This document shows positions 48,701 to 61,582 of a DNA stretch of 64,000 nucleotides, in pieces. The notes under the pieces are model-generated. The model was not told the DNA's origin. It did not search any database and saw nothing but the letters and a program-made list of their open reading frames with translations. The translations under genes and the position numbers were made by a program. Each line of letters opens with the position of its first letter. Positions within the stretch are counted from its first letter, which is position 1. Source of the DNA: Trichoplax adhaerens (lineage: Eukaryota > Placozoa > Uniplacotomia > Trichoplacea > Trichoplacidae); assembly GCF_000150275.1 (NCBI RefSeq), contig NW_002060977.1, forward strand, positions 300,288 through 364,287, read 5' to 3'.

Positions 48701-49616
48701 CTGGACTCAGAGTATTATAACATCAATTAACTGCATTAATTTTATCATTACTCCTACTTTGTCGCATTAATCCAAACATAACTAGTATTACTTAAAAGAT
48801 GATGAATTGAGATGATAATAACAGGTAAAATTTAAAACTTCAATAACATGTATAAAATTAATATATTTTCAAGGTAGTACAATACCGTAAATGCTAATCA
48901 AGGTTTAATTTTTAGAACATTAATTCATATTCGATTTCATAGGAAATTTTTAATAGAGACTATAGTCAATTGAGCGTTGATTATGTTTGAACTTGTTAAG
49001 AATTAAAATAGTCTGTCGACAGTATTTGAATTGTTCGCAGGCGATGGCATAATTTATTTCGCAATATTGCTAATTATAAGTTAAATATCAAATATGGATA
49101 TTTAATACAAAATTAATTTAAATTGCAATAGTAATTCATGTGATATAAGTGTTCTAATCAACAGGACTAGCCCAGATTTTTAACAGATCCTGAATGATAC
49201 ATTTTGGATGCGTTGGCATCCATTATTAGAAAAGTTACTAAAATGATAACTCTGCATGTGGTCGCAGTTCTCATAATATTTAAAATCTATTTAAGATCGC
49301 ACACTGATGAGTAAAGCATTTTTAGTGATTCCTCCGAGTTTTTTGTTTGTTACACTAACTACTGCAGTTGGCTAGGGATCGCCAAAAGAAGCGTAGTTCC
49401 TTTACAGTAGATTGCCTAGGTGACTTATCCTAGACTGGTTCTAGTCTTTATTGTCGGCGTAGCGGTGTAGCAGTAGCAGTGATAGAAGAGAAAGTATTTT
49501 TTCTCATTGTGCCACTGTACTTACAGAAATTTTAGTCCGTAACATATATAAAAGTAATAATATAGCAATTAAAATAGTCTCGTTATATTGCAATGTCTGT
49601 TTTGTATATTTATTGC
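45766..49616. other. Intergenic, largely unrecognised
   Basis: 3.85 kb of AT-rich sequence without a supported gene. Around 47030-47400 a patch with CTCCTTTTATACTCTCG and CTTAGCTGGCTTAAG resembles LTR promoter segments at 60490 but has no readable ends. An AT dinucleotide run lies near 48485. Confidence 0.45.
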
Positions 49617-50732
49617 TGTAACAGTGTTACACGCTATAATATCTAAATCTTTTCTCAATTCAAATCACTGTGATTGTAACTTACTTATGGTAAATTGTAG
49701 ATTATCGTAAAAATGTTTCGTGATAGGACTGTTGCAAAACAGCTTTGCAACATGATAACATGATGTACGATCAATAAATCAATTCCTTGAACCGTGTATC
49801 AAGGAGCGATATCTACTCTATCTGAATAACTTTTACTCTACTAACAGACTACACAAAGACTTAGACGCCTCGTATTTTACGTTAAACACTAATTTTAAGA
49901 ATTAACTTTATTAAAAGATATATTGCGTTTATACAGTATATTTTCCTCAATAGTTGATGAGTCATAGATAGTACGATTAACTTTGGAATCAATCACTGAA
50001 TTAGACATTAATTTTAGCTACTACTCCCTAATGTAGACAGCAGTATTTACGATCATAGACATCTGATAACTAATTGAGAATAGTCAGATTACGATATATC
50101 CTATCATAGTACATTTCCACGATAATTTACAATCTACTATAAGTAAGTTATAATCACAGTGATTCGAACTGGAAGTAGATAATTCACATTCCCTAATATA
50201 ACTATTAATTTCAGTATATGCATAAATGTCACTGTCATAGAAAGCTAGTGCTATATTAAAACACAGTATATCCAAAATAGAAGTTAACTAAATAAAGATA
50301 GTCTAACAAATTTATCCTAACATAGATATTTCTACTTTAATACAGTATATAACACTTTCACAAGGACATATTGTGGTCTAAAAAAATTTGTATTAGTCAT
50401 TCGATTTCTAAGTTCATAAATACTGATGTCTTCATTAGGTAGCTGAAGATAAAAGAAACTTTTGATTCATTAGCAGATTTCAACGATAATATTACTAACT
50501 AGGATGCCTTTGCTATTGTAAAAGAGTATAAAATGCGATACATCATATAAATAACGAGAGTTCTTAAGATTAGTGTTTAACGTAAGATACGAAGCGTCTA
50601 AATCCGCTTATAGTCTACTAGTATAGGAAAAGTATTCCTAAAAGAGTAAATATTGCTCCCTAATACGTGGTTCAGGGAATCGTCGTATTGATCGTATATT
50701 ACGTTATCTTGTTGCAAAGTTGTTTTGTAACA
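49617..50732 (+). mobile_element. Family-A solo LTR, split by another family-A LTR
   Basis: Outer element 49617-49729 plus 50363-50732, with flanks ATTGC/ATTGA. The sequence GTGATAGGAC continues at ATATTGTGGTC after the insert, as in the intact copy at 16762. The left part also carries a deletion of about 110 bp relative to 16762. Confidence 0.8.
49730..50362 (-). mobile_element. Family-A solo LTR nested in family A
   Basis: 633 bp, TGTTGCAAAACAGCTTTGC to TATAACACTTTCACA, with perfect duplication AGGAC taken from the outer element. The frame 50084-50275 is again the shared family-A frame. Confidence 0.9.
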
Positions 50733-52321
50733 ATTGACCATTAATTTAACACATAATTGTATTTAACAATAATTTAATACTAACGATATTGGAGCTAAAA
50801 TCAAGAGCGATAGGATTTTAATTATAGTCACAGTTTTATGAAATATACCATAATCTGTATCCAACTGTGACATTACTTTTCATTTAATAATGCAGTAATA
50901 TTAAACTAAAAACATAGTAAGCAAAGTGATTAAAATACATTTATGTACTAATGTAAGAAAAATTGGTGATTATTTATAAGCAAATTCAAATTAATCATTA
51001 AGCTCGCTATATGTCGCTACCGTATTTTGATGATATTTTAATTGGAATAATATGCCTAAAGTCATTATCTAAAAATGCTACCTTTGAAAAGAGAGTCACC
51101 TAGCTAAATGAAATTCTATAAGTGTTGATGTCAACAAGTTTACTGGTTGTACCAAGTTTGCGTTAATAATTCGCAGCTGATAACATCTACGTAGTTATGT
51201 AAATTTTTAAGTATAGATTGACCCGACGATTTTTAATCTACTTATGTAATCTATAAATAATAATCTTGTTCCTACTTAAGCACTACTAAGTAGACAATTT
51301 TTAATTTAAATTGGATGATCGACTAACAGCATTTAATGTAGTGCAAACCTTTACCGGTAGGTACGATATTTTAGTAGACAAAAGATTACCCCTATTTGTG
51401 TAATCAATTTTTATTAGAAATCTAAAGCAAATGTTTCAAACTTGATGTAACTAAATATGATCACATTAGATTCATGGCAATGAAAACTTCGTTATAAGCT
51501 ATAGCATTGGTAATAAGTTAAAGTTAACCATATTCTACTATACTATAATTTGCCAGACTTGAAGATATTAGAAAACAATAAAAATTGATAAAATTAGGAT
51601 TGAACTTTTATTATTGTGACTTTACCGAAGCCGTAATTAACATTTACGGTCCAGTTATTCCATTATTAGTCTAGCTTAAGTAATTAAAGCTTTTATCTAC
51701 CATTCTACATAAAAGGCAAGTTTTTCTTCGAAAATGAACTTAATTAGCTTTATGATTATCAGTTCAAAGTCACCTAAAGCTTCAATAGCACATTTACATT
51801 TTATATATATATTATCTAGACTGGTTCTTTCAGCTCTAGTACCGGATATTGTGGCTATTTTAATATTAATAAATCTTTAACGAGTAATGGATTTTATAGA
51901 TAATACAATATTTATTATCGTAGTGTTCTTTTACGCGTATCTCTGAATTATAAATCGATATCAGGGAGCCAAATTAATCGCATGTGATAATACTCGGATA
52001 AAATTGCAATCAAAAATTACTCGTTAAGAAGAAAATCAATTTTATTACAAAAAACCAATCGACTCAGGACAAATATAGTTATACAAGTAAGAGCAATTTT
52101 GTTACTATTCCTTTTGTATTTTAGAAAGTGATTTGGATAGTTAATTTACCGCAATTCATAAATTTATATTCACTAAAACAATACGATCATTCTATTTAAG
52201 TTGCCTTAACTACTTATTATGATGTAATACTGGTCTAATATCCTATGTTGATTTTTGGACCTTATTGATGGCCTTTACTTAAGTACGAAGAATTGATTAC
52301 CAATAAAATTATGAATATCTA
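50733..52321. other. Intergenic, nothing recognised
   Basis: AT-rich, with no exon, RNA gene or readable repeat. Confidence 0.5.
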
Positions 52322-52883
52322 TGTAATGTAACTTAGTATTGTGATTGTAGAGTGTTCGCCATGTTCAGTATAATGTACGGTAGCGTAACTTCTATATTTA
52401 TCCTAAAAGATATTTGGTAGCTATAACTATAGACTGTAGTGATATAGACTCTATACTCGACTACAGATGACTATATACAGTAAGGTGTTGAGTTACTAAT
52501 AAGGTTATAGGTAAAAATAGAACCGTAAATCATATATTAGGATATTGTTAATTCATTGTACTTTGGCTGGTGTGAATAATGTCTACGTAAATGCTGTAGT
52601 CGTATTCATATCAGATTAATGATGGTCTGCAGTAGAATAGTGTTAGTAAGAATAATTTAACTATGTGTAAAATAAGGTAAAAGGTTGTCGTGCGGATTAT
52701 AGCTGCAAATGCTACGAAAAGTATGAAAGCATGCAACTTTAGATTATTCTGTTAGTTCGTTGTAGAAGTCTTTAGTGGTAGTATTCGGCTAGAGTAGAGC
52801 TGTGTGTAGTTAATCTTTGTTTAAGATTCAATAAAGCCCTTATTTTTCTAAAATTTGGAATTTCGTGATCGGTATATATCACA
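52322..52883 (+). mobile_element. Family-D solo LTR
   Basis: 562 bp, TGTAATGTAACTTAG to GGTATATATCACA, with perfect duplication ATCTA. Very similar to 5163-5712. Confidence 0.9.
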
Positions 52884-54411
52884 ATCTAAAATTATTGAAT
52901 TGAATGAAATCAATAAAGTAAAAACAATAAACTGTTATTGATAGTGCTATTGTTCGAGCCGAATTTTCTTGTTTTTTACAGTCTAAGTTCTGAATAGAAT
53001 TAGATCTGAATGCAAAATTATTTATTCCTCGTCACAGGAAGCTAAAATTAAAAATACGAAGTAATTAGTTGATATTAAATTAAAACAGTCGCTTCATGGT
53101 TAAACTCTAGGAGAAGCAGAATGCTGTAATTATCAATAGTCTTCCAAAATTTTGAAAAGGTCTGAGATCTATTCATATTTTAATTTAGACTCTTTCTGTC
53201 AGCTTGTCATTGTATCTTGATATTTGAGCTATTTCTTTTCATTTAAATCCACAATACTGTTAAATTAACTCTTATCGTTAGAATCTTTACCAGCAACCGC
53301 ATGCAAAATCCTCGCAAGTGTGTTAAAGATGACTTCGCAACAAAATCCAGTCCAAACTTTCTTGCTGTGCTATCTTTTCTTTTACGGTTAGTTTGATGCA
53401 CTAAATTAATCTGTTGCTATTACTAGTAGCTCATTATAGAAGCAGCTGTTTTGGTCAGATTCGACTTTTGCAATTAATATCGACTTATTAAAAATTTATT
53501 TATTTTACAATAGACTTTATCAATTTCTAGTAATATTCGTAACAACATTTCTTGAAAACTGACACACTTTAGAAATTTTTCCCCGCTTTTACTATCTAAA
53601 GTTAATTTGAGAAGACCTGCCAGTGAATTTTGGTATATTGATAAATCATGGGCAGACTACATTATGTTTAATGAGCGTTAGCCTTAAGATCGACATTAGA
53701 CTATAAATTCCAACAATTTAGATACAATCAGGAATTTTGAAGATAATTCGAGCTGCTTTTTCTGCATTTAATTATTTTTCATTAACATCCTTAAATATTA
53801 GCTTTCAAAACTATTGATAATTAATCACTGTGCTCATTTATTACTCTTAATAACATCTGAAAGATATTTTTAATTCGAAGGTATCTTAACCAATCCTCAC
53901 TTTAATTCATGTACCCAGCAATTAATGAGCTTGTTAACATAGAATATTTTGCACCAGTAGTATTCGGCTTTATATTTATTAATAAATAAGAAAATTGAAT
54001 TAGCATCTGTTCTATTCCGTAAGATTCTGCAAGGAAAAAATATACTGAAAAATATTTAGGGCTTCAAAAATTTAAAAAATTTATTAATTCATTAAACCTG
54101 GGTATGAGCTCATTATTTCGATTACAGCTTAAGCGCCGATAGTAGAAGCTACGTAGGTAACGTGATCAAAATAATGTTTGCCTAAAAAAATTAAATTACC
54201 CAATTTACGTGCACTTGCGTTAAGCTCATAACATACCTTGAAGTAGTCAAAAAAGGAGAAAAAGTTACCTTAATCCATAGCTAAAATTATTCACTATAAT
54301 AAAGGGACTATCGGGCATGGACCTATAACTATCTAATTCGCTCGATTATACGCGATACATACCACTGGCTTTAAGTAACTAAAACAAATTTTTTTAACAA
54401 TCATTAATACC
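52884..54411. other. Intergenic, nothing recognised
   Basis: AT-rich sequence between a family-D and a family-B LTR, with no supported gene. Confidence 0.5.
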
Positions 54412-54978
54412 TGTCACAGTGCAAACTACCGTGAAGAGTAAATGACTAAATTTAGTGTTTAACATTTATATATGGAGATAACTAATAATGACTAACAGTA
54501 AGAAGTACGGTAGTTAGTATTTTATTACAGTAAATTATGCTACACTGTAGAAAGAGTTCTCATAAGGTAACTAATGTTAATTGATTATAGTGTTACGTCT
54601 TGTAACGCTTATGATAAATATCCTGAAGATATTCAATTACAGAAGATACTATATATAATTCTGTGTATGGACATACTGTAATCTAATTATCTAGAATCGT
54701 TCAGTACATATCTAAGATTATGAATAATTTCTGTATTAATTTAGCTATCCAATATGAACTAAATTTCATGAACTGTCATGACTCATGCATGATAGCAGCT
54801 GCCGAAGGGTATTTAAGCTCGGCAGATAGTTAAATAAAGCAGATTTCTATAGTTGCCTAACGTAGAAAGAAAGGCGCCTAAATTCTTGTGAGATAGTTAA
54901 GGGATACTGAATCCCGGAGACTACAGTAATTTAGAGATTTGTTTTACGTTATCTTTGTCTCGAAGCTAGTTTGTGACA
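54412..54978 (+). mobile_element. Family-B solo LTR
   Basis: 567 bp, TGTCACAGTGCAAACTACC to GCTAGTTTGTGACA, with flanks ATACC/ATACA (4 of 5). Contains GGGTATTTAAGCTCGG and then GTTAAATAAAGCAG, the clearest TATA and polyA-signal pair of the family. Confidence 0.87.
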
Positions 54979-55655
54979 ATACATTAGTTAATTAATTTCC
55001 CAATCTATCTTATTTGAGATACTCCTATTCTAAATTAAATTCGATGGAGCTTGTTTACCTATAAAGTAATTGTATCTTGATTAAAAGTTACGTTTAGTAA
55101 TTATTGGAACATTTATCTATTTTCAATTATTTAGTTATAGTAAGAATTGCATACTGCCACTTAAAAAAATAATAATTACATCAATTAAGCTGTAGAGGTA
55201 CTACTAAGTAAAATAATCATATCGTATAATGCTGTTACGCATCTATGAATATTTACTATGAATTATTGATAACTTTAAACTCATTGGGATCATTTTAAAC
55301 ATTTAATTTTTCGTTAACCATTCATCCATTATGTATATATATGGGGTATTCTTTTTCTGTATAATAAATCAATTTGATAATAACAGTTGAGTTAGACAAA
55401 GTTAATACACTTTCACAACCTTACAAAAGTCTTAACAAAGCAAGAAATTAAATTATATCTTAAACTACATGTAGTTGATAGTACATTTAATAAGTAATTA
55501 CCAATATCACCAATAGCAGTCTATTAAGTTTGGCTTTACTTAAGTATATACTATATCTTACTATTCTACAACAAACGAATGATGAAAATTATCGATGAAT
55601 ACTAAGGTAAATAACCAGAACCAATAGCAACGTACAAATCGTATTGTCGTAAAAT
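54979..55655. other. Intergenic, nothing recognised
   Basis: AT-rich sequence with no exon or readable repeat. Confidence 0.5.
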
Positions 55656-56030
55656 TCTGACGTTTCGGAAGATTAGGAGCCCGTTATAACGGCAAGAACA
55701 TACAAATGATTAATTATTAATAAGGAAATAGTAATATTTATTATAGTTAGCGTTAGAAAAACCATTTTAGGATACGGCTAAACAAACGATTTGTTCTAGT
55801 CAAATAACTATGTTAAAATAAAAGTAAAACGTGCGTGTAACCGTATCACGTAGGTATTAGAAGTATATGACAAGATAAATACTCTAGAATTGCTTTCATA
55901 GTGTGGAAAACACAATAGTTGTAAGCTGGATGTTCCGGTAATATACTTCAAAATATGGTGCTACAATTGAAGATTTACGATAGAATACCGAATATTTTAC
56001 TAAAGATTGAGTTAATTATTAAAGATACAT
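55656..56030 (-). mobile_element. Family-E LTR, degraded
   Basis: TGACGTTTCGGAAGATTAGG opens a stretch that follows family E loosely (GTCAAATAACTATG; TTGCTTTCATAGTGTGG). The ends and the target duplication are not certain. Confidence 0.5.
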
Positions 56031-58233
56031 AACATGCTTTTCAGTCTTCTTTATATTTCTAAAATATTGTAGATATCTTTACGATAAATGCTTTTGAGAC
56101 GCTAATAGAGAAACTATCTGACGCAAAATTCTGATATTAAGAATGGAAATAAAAAACTATTTCCGTTATGCAGATACCGTAATGAAGTTATTCCAGATCT
56201 ATTAGTTAAAGCTCTCGAAAGAATAATTTTAAATTTGTTTATGCTCCACAGCAGCTTACTTGTGCTTATTGTAAATGATCATATCTATTACATAACATTT
56301 AAAATCGCAACATAGATAAGTTTATTTCCAATAGGCAAGGTAGTTGTTATAAGTGCTCAAACTGAAATGTTCTGCCATATTTTGTGAGCATTATTAAGAC
56401 CCACTAAAACCTTAGGGGAATTCCAACGCTTACAGTTAAAGGTATAGGTAGCAATGGTTCCCGATAACACTTAATTATGATATAAGTATCAATCAAAATC
56501 AGCATATGTATTTCTACTAAAGATTCCCTGATTAATTTTCAAGTTAAGTAAAATTATATTTCTCGAATTTACAATACAGTCAACAAAATATAGGTCTAAC
56601 GTATAGCTTTTCCTTTCGAATGCAGAAAATATTCAATTCGAAGTTAATATTTACTGTGATAGGTTTCGAGTTATAATAAGATGAAATTAATACGAAGAAA
56701 AAAATAATTATGTTTTTATTTATTAAACTTTGCTCTATTGTAATATAATAAATTTAATTTTCAGTATTGTCTAAGCATTTGATATCTAGCTCTCTCTCTG
56801 ACTACTCTGAGAATCTATCACCAAAGTTTTTCTTAGGCTTGAGCCAATCGGCTGTAAATTGTAATTGATAAGCCAATATCGCTTACTAAATCATTAACTG
56901 AATAAGGTAATAACTCACAGGCAGGAGTATTCACATTAATTTTGAATTCCACTAGATAAATTACTAGTTTGTATATTTTATTAATGGCTTAAAATATCTA
57001 AATCAGTACTATTGTTAGTCTTGGTATACAGACAACATTTTAAATAATTTTTTCTTTCCTTCTCGAATTATAATATCCTCATTTAATTTAAAATTATTTT
57101 AAAAGTGTTTTCTTGCTAATAACATCGGAACAACTTAATGTTCTAATAGCTTTAACTACGTTTTGTGCACTTAACATACATTTCTATCAACCGTATGGTT
57201 CTTTCAAATCGCCGTTCAAATTAAAGTATAGGAAGAGCGACTAAATTAAGCTTTACAGTAGCTTGGTGAAAGACTACCATCAACCAGTAAATATTGAGAA
57301 AAAAAGATCCATATGCTTTATGTCTTCTTCTTAGACAAGTCTCTCATAATTCAATGACCTTTTAAAATTTAACATACTTCAAGGCTTTTAAAAATAACAA
57401 CTGAGAAAAATATGTCTAAAATGAAATTTATTTCCTGGTAAAATGTTTTGTAAGTCATTATCTTGTAAGGAAGCAATCGGGCCCCAGACTCGGACACCAA
57501 AACATAACAGGATCATTGTAGTGAATGTTATTAATAGGAGGAACATGAAATATTCATTTCACATAGGTAATAGCCTAGTCTTGCATAAAGAATACGGCAC
57601 GAAATGATTTTTGCCTATGAACAAAATTGCAGACAGCGAAATAATAGTATAAGTTTCAAATACTTTCCGTTTTAGACCTTGCGTGAACAAAAACTTTTAG
57701 TGCCTTTATCTTGAAGAAATTAATACACCATGCTTCAGGGACTCTAAACCTTACTGCCTCTCTAACAATTGTTCTATCATTCGAAATTGGTTATTTATTA
57801 ATGAATGGAGTATTATAATAATCATCTCGCAAAATAATAAAATGTTATGCTGATGTCAATGCCTTCGGCTTCAACTATTTAGGAGATTCGATCAGCCATG
57901 ATAATGATTACCTCTAATGCTGACTTTAATTGATTTAATTTTGTTACAATTTTATTATAATATCTTTAATACGTATAATTTAGAAAATTTATCCATTTTG
58001 ATTTTATGAAATAAATTCTGCGCCATTTTAAGTTTCGATTCTATTGTACTAACTACTTCCATTTTAATCTCGCTGATTTTTATTCGCATTTATGAAGCAT
58101 ACTCGAGCTTAAAGGCGTTTACCGTAAATCGCTGAATCAAATTATGTATTAACATCTATCATAAGATACATTTTCCAAGAAATAGAGTCATCATGAAGAA
58201 ATTTTCATTTTGCATCCTAAACTCTTAAAACTC
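56031..58233. other. Intergenic, nothing recognised
   Basis: AT-rich sequence without splice-bounded repeat exons on either strand that I could support. Confidence 0.45.
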
Positions 58234-58521
58234 TTATCGCCTAGTATAATTAGACACCATATATAGCATCATCATACTTAATGTTCTATCTATCTCGTTA
58301 TAAAATATCATATCGATATCACTGTCATAATTCAAGAAAAATTCGTCTAAGTTGATTCCACATGAATTTTTAATAATTTGTTCTACAAGTATAGTCTTTA
58401 AACGGTTCTCATTCATGGCGATAAAATATAGAGTGACAAAGACGTCCATACGGTAATGTTGTAAATTACTAAAGTTAGGAAGTGTAGCAGTTACTAGAAC
58501 GTCGATTCTAGACAAACACAA
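58234..58521 (-). pseudogene. Minus-strand open stretch, possible gene fragment
   Basis: 95 codons open on the minus strand, the longest non-LTR, non-receptor frame here. It lacks an ATG at its upstream end. It includes LPNFSNLQHY and LYFIAMNENRLKTI, which look leucine-rich-repeat-like, and an acidic stretch. No splice sites or partners were found. It could be a decayed repeat protein or chance. Confidence 0.25.
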
Positions 58522-59340
58522 TCGCTAATTCAGGTTATTTAAACTAAATCTATTTGGACCATTTAATCCGCAAACAAATTACTAGTTTTTATATTCAGGT
58601 CTTTAATTACCGTAAAACAAAAATTTTTTCCTCCATATTTAAATAGTAACTGATGAATAACATTTTTATCGATTCTACGGATTGTAAATTTTTAGAAATA
58701 CTGGTAGCTATCTCCGTCACCTTCACTGCGGGTTTATCTGCTATATCGTAGTCAATATCGCCAATAATGAATTCTTATATATTAATGATACTGCGCAGTG
58801 AATACCTGGAAATAACAAAGTCCTCCCGAACATATTGATACGTTAATAATACTTTTAATTTTAGAAACATTTTTGGTGAATAACCCCGGTCAATTGATTT
58901 TGTCTGTATTAAACTGCAATTATAAGAGGTACAATTACCAGAACTTCGGTTAAATTATCATCTTGAAGCATTATTCTCCGATGAAATGTCTCGTTTGTTT
59001 TATTTTTGACTATTTCAATTCTTTGCTGAAATTTCATTATCAACAGCCGAAAATAGAATCAGTCTAACATTAGAAGCTAAAGTGACAACTTTCAACATTC
59101 TCTCATCTGATATAAATAGGCATTAATGCCTTAGCGACAGTCCTTAATCTGATATTGATTCTTCACAATGATTTTCTGAACTTAAAAGAAAATTATTTTT
59201 AAGACGTGTTGAATAAAGTAAGATTAAAATACGCGTACAGTGACAAGTGAGTAATAAGACACTGTACCTGTAAATTCGCTCCTAAAGGTAATTATGGAAT
59301 AGGTAATAAGGTTATTTTGGTTAGCGAGCAAGCTGAAATA
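58522..59340. other. Intergenic, nothing recognised
   Basis: AT-rich sequence between the minus-strand open stretch and the tandem repeat; no exon or mobile element was supported. Confidence 0.45.
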
Positions 59341-59645
59341 GTCTCAATTGTAGACTAAAACTCCATATTTACAGCTAAATTATTAAAATACCCTTCAAAA
59401 AACCAAACAATGGCGATACATTCGTAGTCACGTTCGTAAACCTAATCTAAGTATCTAGGGTAAAATTTTTCAATATCTTATAGCAAACAATGTCGAGATA
59501 GTCGCAATTATTTGACTTAACTTTGGCTTTCATGATGAAATCATGGAATACCTTGAAGCAAAACAATACCGACATAGTCACAATCTTAAAATTAATCTCA
59601 GGGTTTATAGTAAAATTAATTAATACCTTAGTGCATCAGATCTAA
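59341..59645 (-). repeat. Decayed tandem repeat, about 75-bp unit
   Basis: Units start at 59341, 59427, 59501 and 59577 (86, 74, 76 and about 69 bp). Each opens GTC(A/G/T)C and the first three close with a motif like AAACAATGTCGAGATA. On the minus strand the units read DY followed by a hydrophobic run (DYLDIVCYKIL), with stops between them, so they may derive from a repeat protein. Confidence 0.5.
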
Positions 59646-60228
59646 GAGTTGCTCAAGAAAGATATTTCATCCAGCTGTACGTTACCTAATCTGAGATACC
59701 TTCCCTAGATTTAATTTTAGCGTTAAAACTGTTAGGCAATCTCTGCAGAGAAATCAAACTTTTACCATTTAATTAACCAATTTCTTAATACTAGTAAAAT
59801 ATGTTGACTTATGCATACGGATACAGCGTTGAATCTCTCAAAAGGCTGTAAAATCAACTTACTAATTCTAGTGAAACTTATACAACGGATGCTTTCGCAT
59901 CTGTTGCTGCAAACTTTTTATTACTGTTGATCAATTCCCACTTTAACAAGTAGATTGTTACGCCGATACTATCTCACCGCAATGCGCGATGCTTAGCGAA
60001 ATAGTTTACTTATTACATTACAAAACATTTTATACTTTAAACGCCTTGTACTGTAATACGTAATCGTAACTAATTCCAACTAATTTGGAATTATAGTTAA
60101 TTATTAAAAGACACTTATTGTGCTAATTGTACTAATAAAAGTGCTTAATTATAATTTCTTAGCTAATACGTCTAGTGATGTAATATTGTACGTGACTAAT
60201 TCATATTCGATTATTGTTAAAAATCTCC

Positions 60229-60681
60229 TTTGTAACAAGAAACCGGGTCTTAAAGACTGTCTTCACTAGTACTCGTGTTCCCAACTAACTTAGGGACCTA
60301 TCGTAGTTAAACTAACTCTCAGCTACACAAATAAGCTACTAATGAGTAATAGATTTAAATACTTCACTTTGTTTTCGTTAAACTTAGTCGTAAAATGTAC
60401 TAAAGAAAAACGTACGAATATTCTTAGCAATAATAGTCAAAAGATCCTGCAAGTGACCAACTGGAACTAAACAGCTAAGCTAGTGTTCGGCTTTTTATAG
60501 TCTCGTCCAACGCCGATGGTGCACTTGTGAATATTCTTGACATAGCGACTTACACTGTACAGTATACATATCCTAGCATAGCAACTAGAGCCTCAAGGCT
60601 CTACAAAGTAATTGACTTTACACTTAAGGTGTTATTAATTAACGTTTACTGACTAAGCGTGGTAGCTCCGACACGTCAACA
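60229..60681 (+). mobile_element. Diverged family-I-like LTR relic
   Basis: Begins TGTAACAAGAAACCGGGTC and shares CCAACTAACTTAGG with family I (10542). Contains CTTTTTATAGTC. The right end CACGTCAACA is tentative and flanks do not match. Confidence 0.45.
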
Positions 60682-61582
60682 ATATTGAACTTTCTGATAT
60701 CTTGGCAATAAGAAGTACTTATTAATAAACATTAATATCTGACAAGCTACTGGAGCAAACAATAATTTAAATGAGATATTTTAATTAATATAACAATTAA
60801 TATTTCGGAGCATAGCTCTTTAACAATTGTATATTATGGCTTGGCGATCTTGAGAGTAAGCATATTGTAATCAAATTGCCTCGTATGATATTAATTAGGT
60901 CTTAGGGTATAAATTCACTTCCTAATTACATAAATGCTATCGATACTAATTGTAAGTTCTAACTACCGCAAAAATAAGGTACCATACATAAGCTCAACTG
61001 TTTTTACAATAAAGTTTACCTTCATTGTAGTATTTAATTAACGTAAAATTAAAGGCGTACCAATCACTGAGAATGTACTGAATTAGGGATAAGTGCTCCC
61101 AACTGACTTTTAGATATACTTTAATGCCCTGACAAGTACAATAATTTAAGGAGAAAATTTATTTATAGATTTCACTTTTTCGCTATGTAATCGTAGAGTT
61201 GGTTTGTGGTAATTATTCATTCGCAGATCTTTGTAGATTTGCTATGAGTCCACCGTACGAGTATACAAGTATATACCCTGGAAATTGTAACTAATTGGTA
61301 ACCTTATTACATGCTGAATATTTAAGTATTGCTGAATAAACAAAATTGATATTGCAAACTTTAAAAATTATGATACAAATTACAAACGGCAAGGCTATCC
61401 TCGTTATCTAGCATTAAAGTATTCGTGCCATGGCTACCGATTAAACTGGACCATAACTTCGAATTGCTTATTTCAGATTTCGAATTAAGTTGGGATCAAT
61501 CTATCTAATTCCTCTTTTTTATAGTCACTTATGGTCACGACCAGTGCAAGTCAGTTTCCACGAATAAAAATAAATGCTGCAG
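60682..61582. other. Region upstream of gene 3 cap exon
   Basis: AT-rich sequence. The start of gene 3 should lie in or left of this stretch, but no signal-peptide exon was identified. Confidence 0.4.

Noticed and set aside
10542-60681. Cut-and-paste DNA transposons (MITEs) as the explanation for the repeats
   Set aside because: Considered because of TGTCAC...GTGACA inverted ends. Exact 5-bp duplications, TG...CA ends, TATA followed by AATAAA and lengths of 0.4-1 kb fit solo LTRs better, though the palindromic termini keep the alternative alive.
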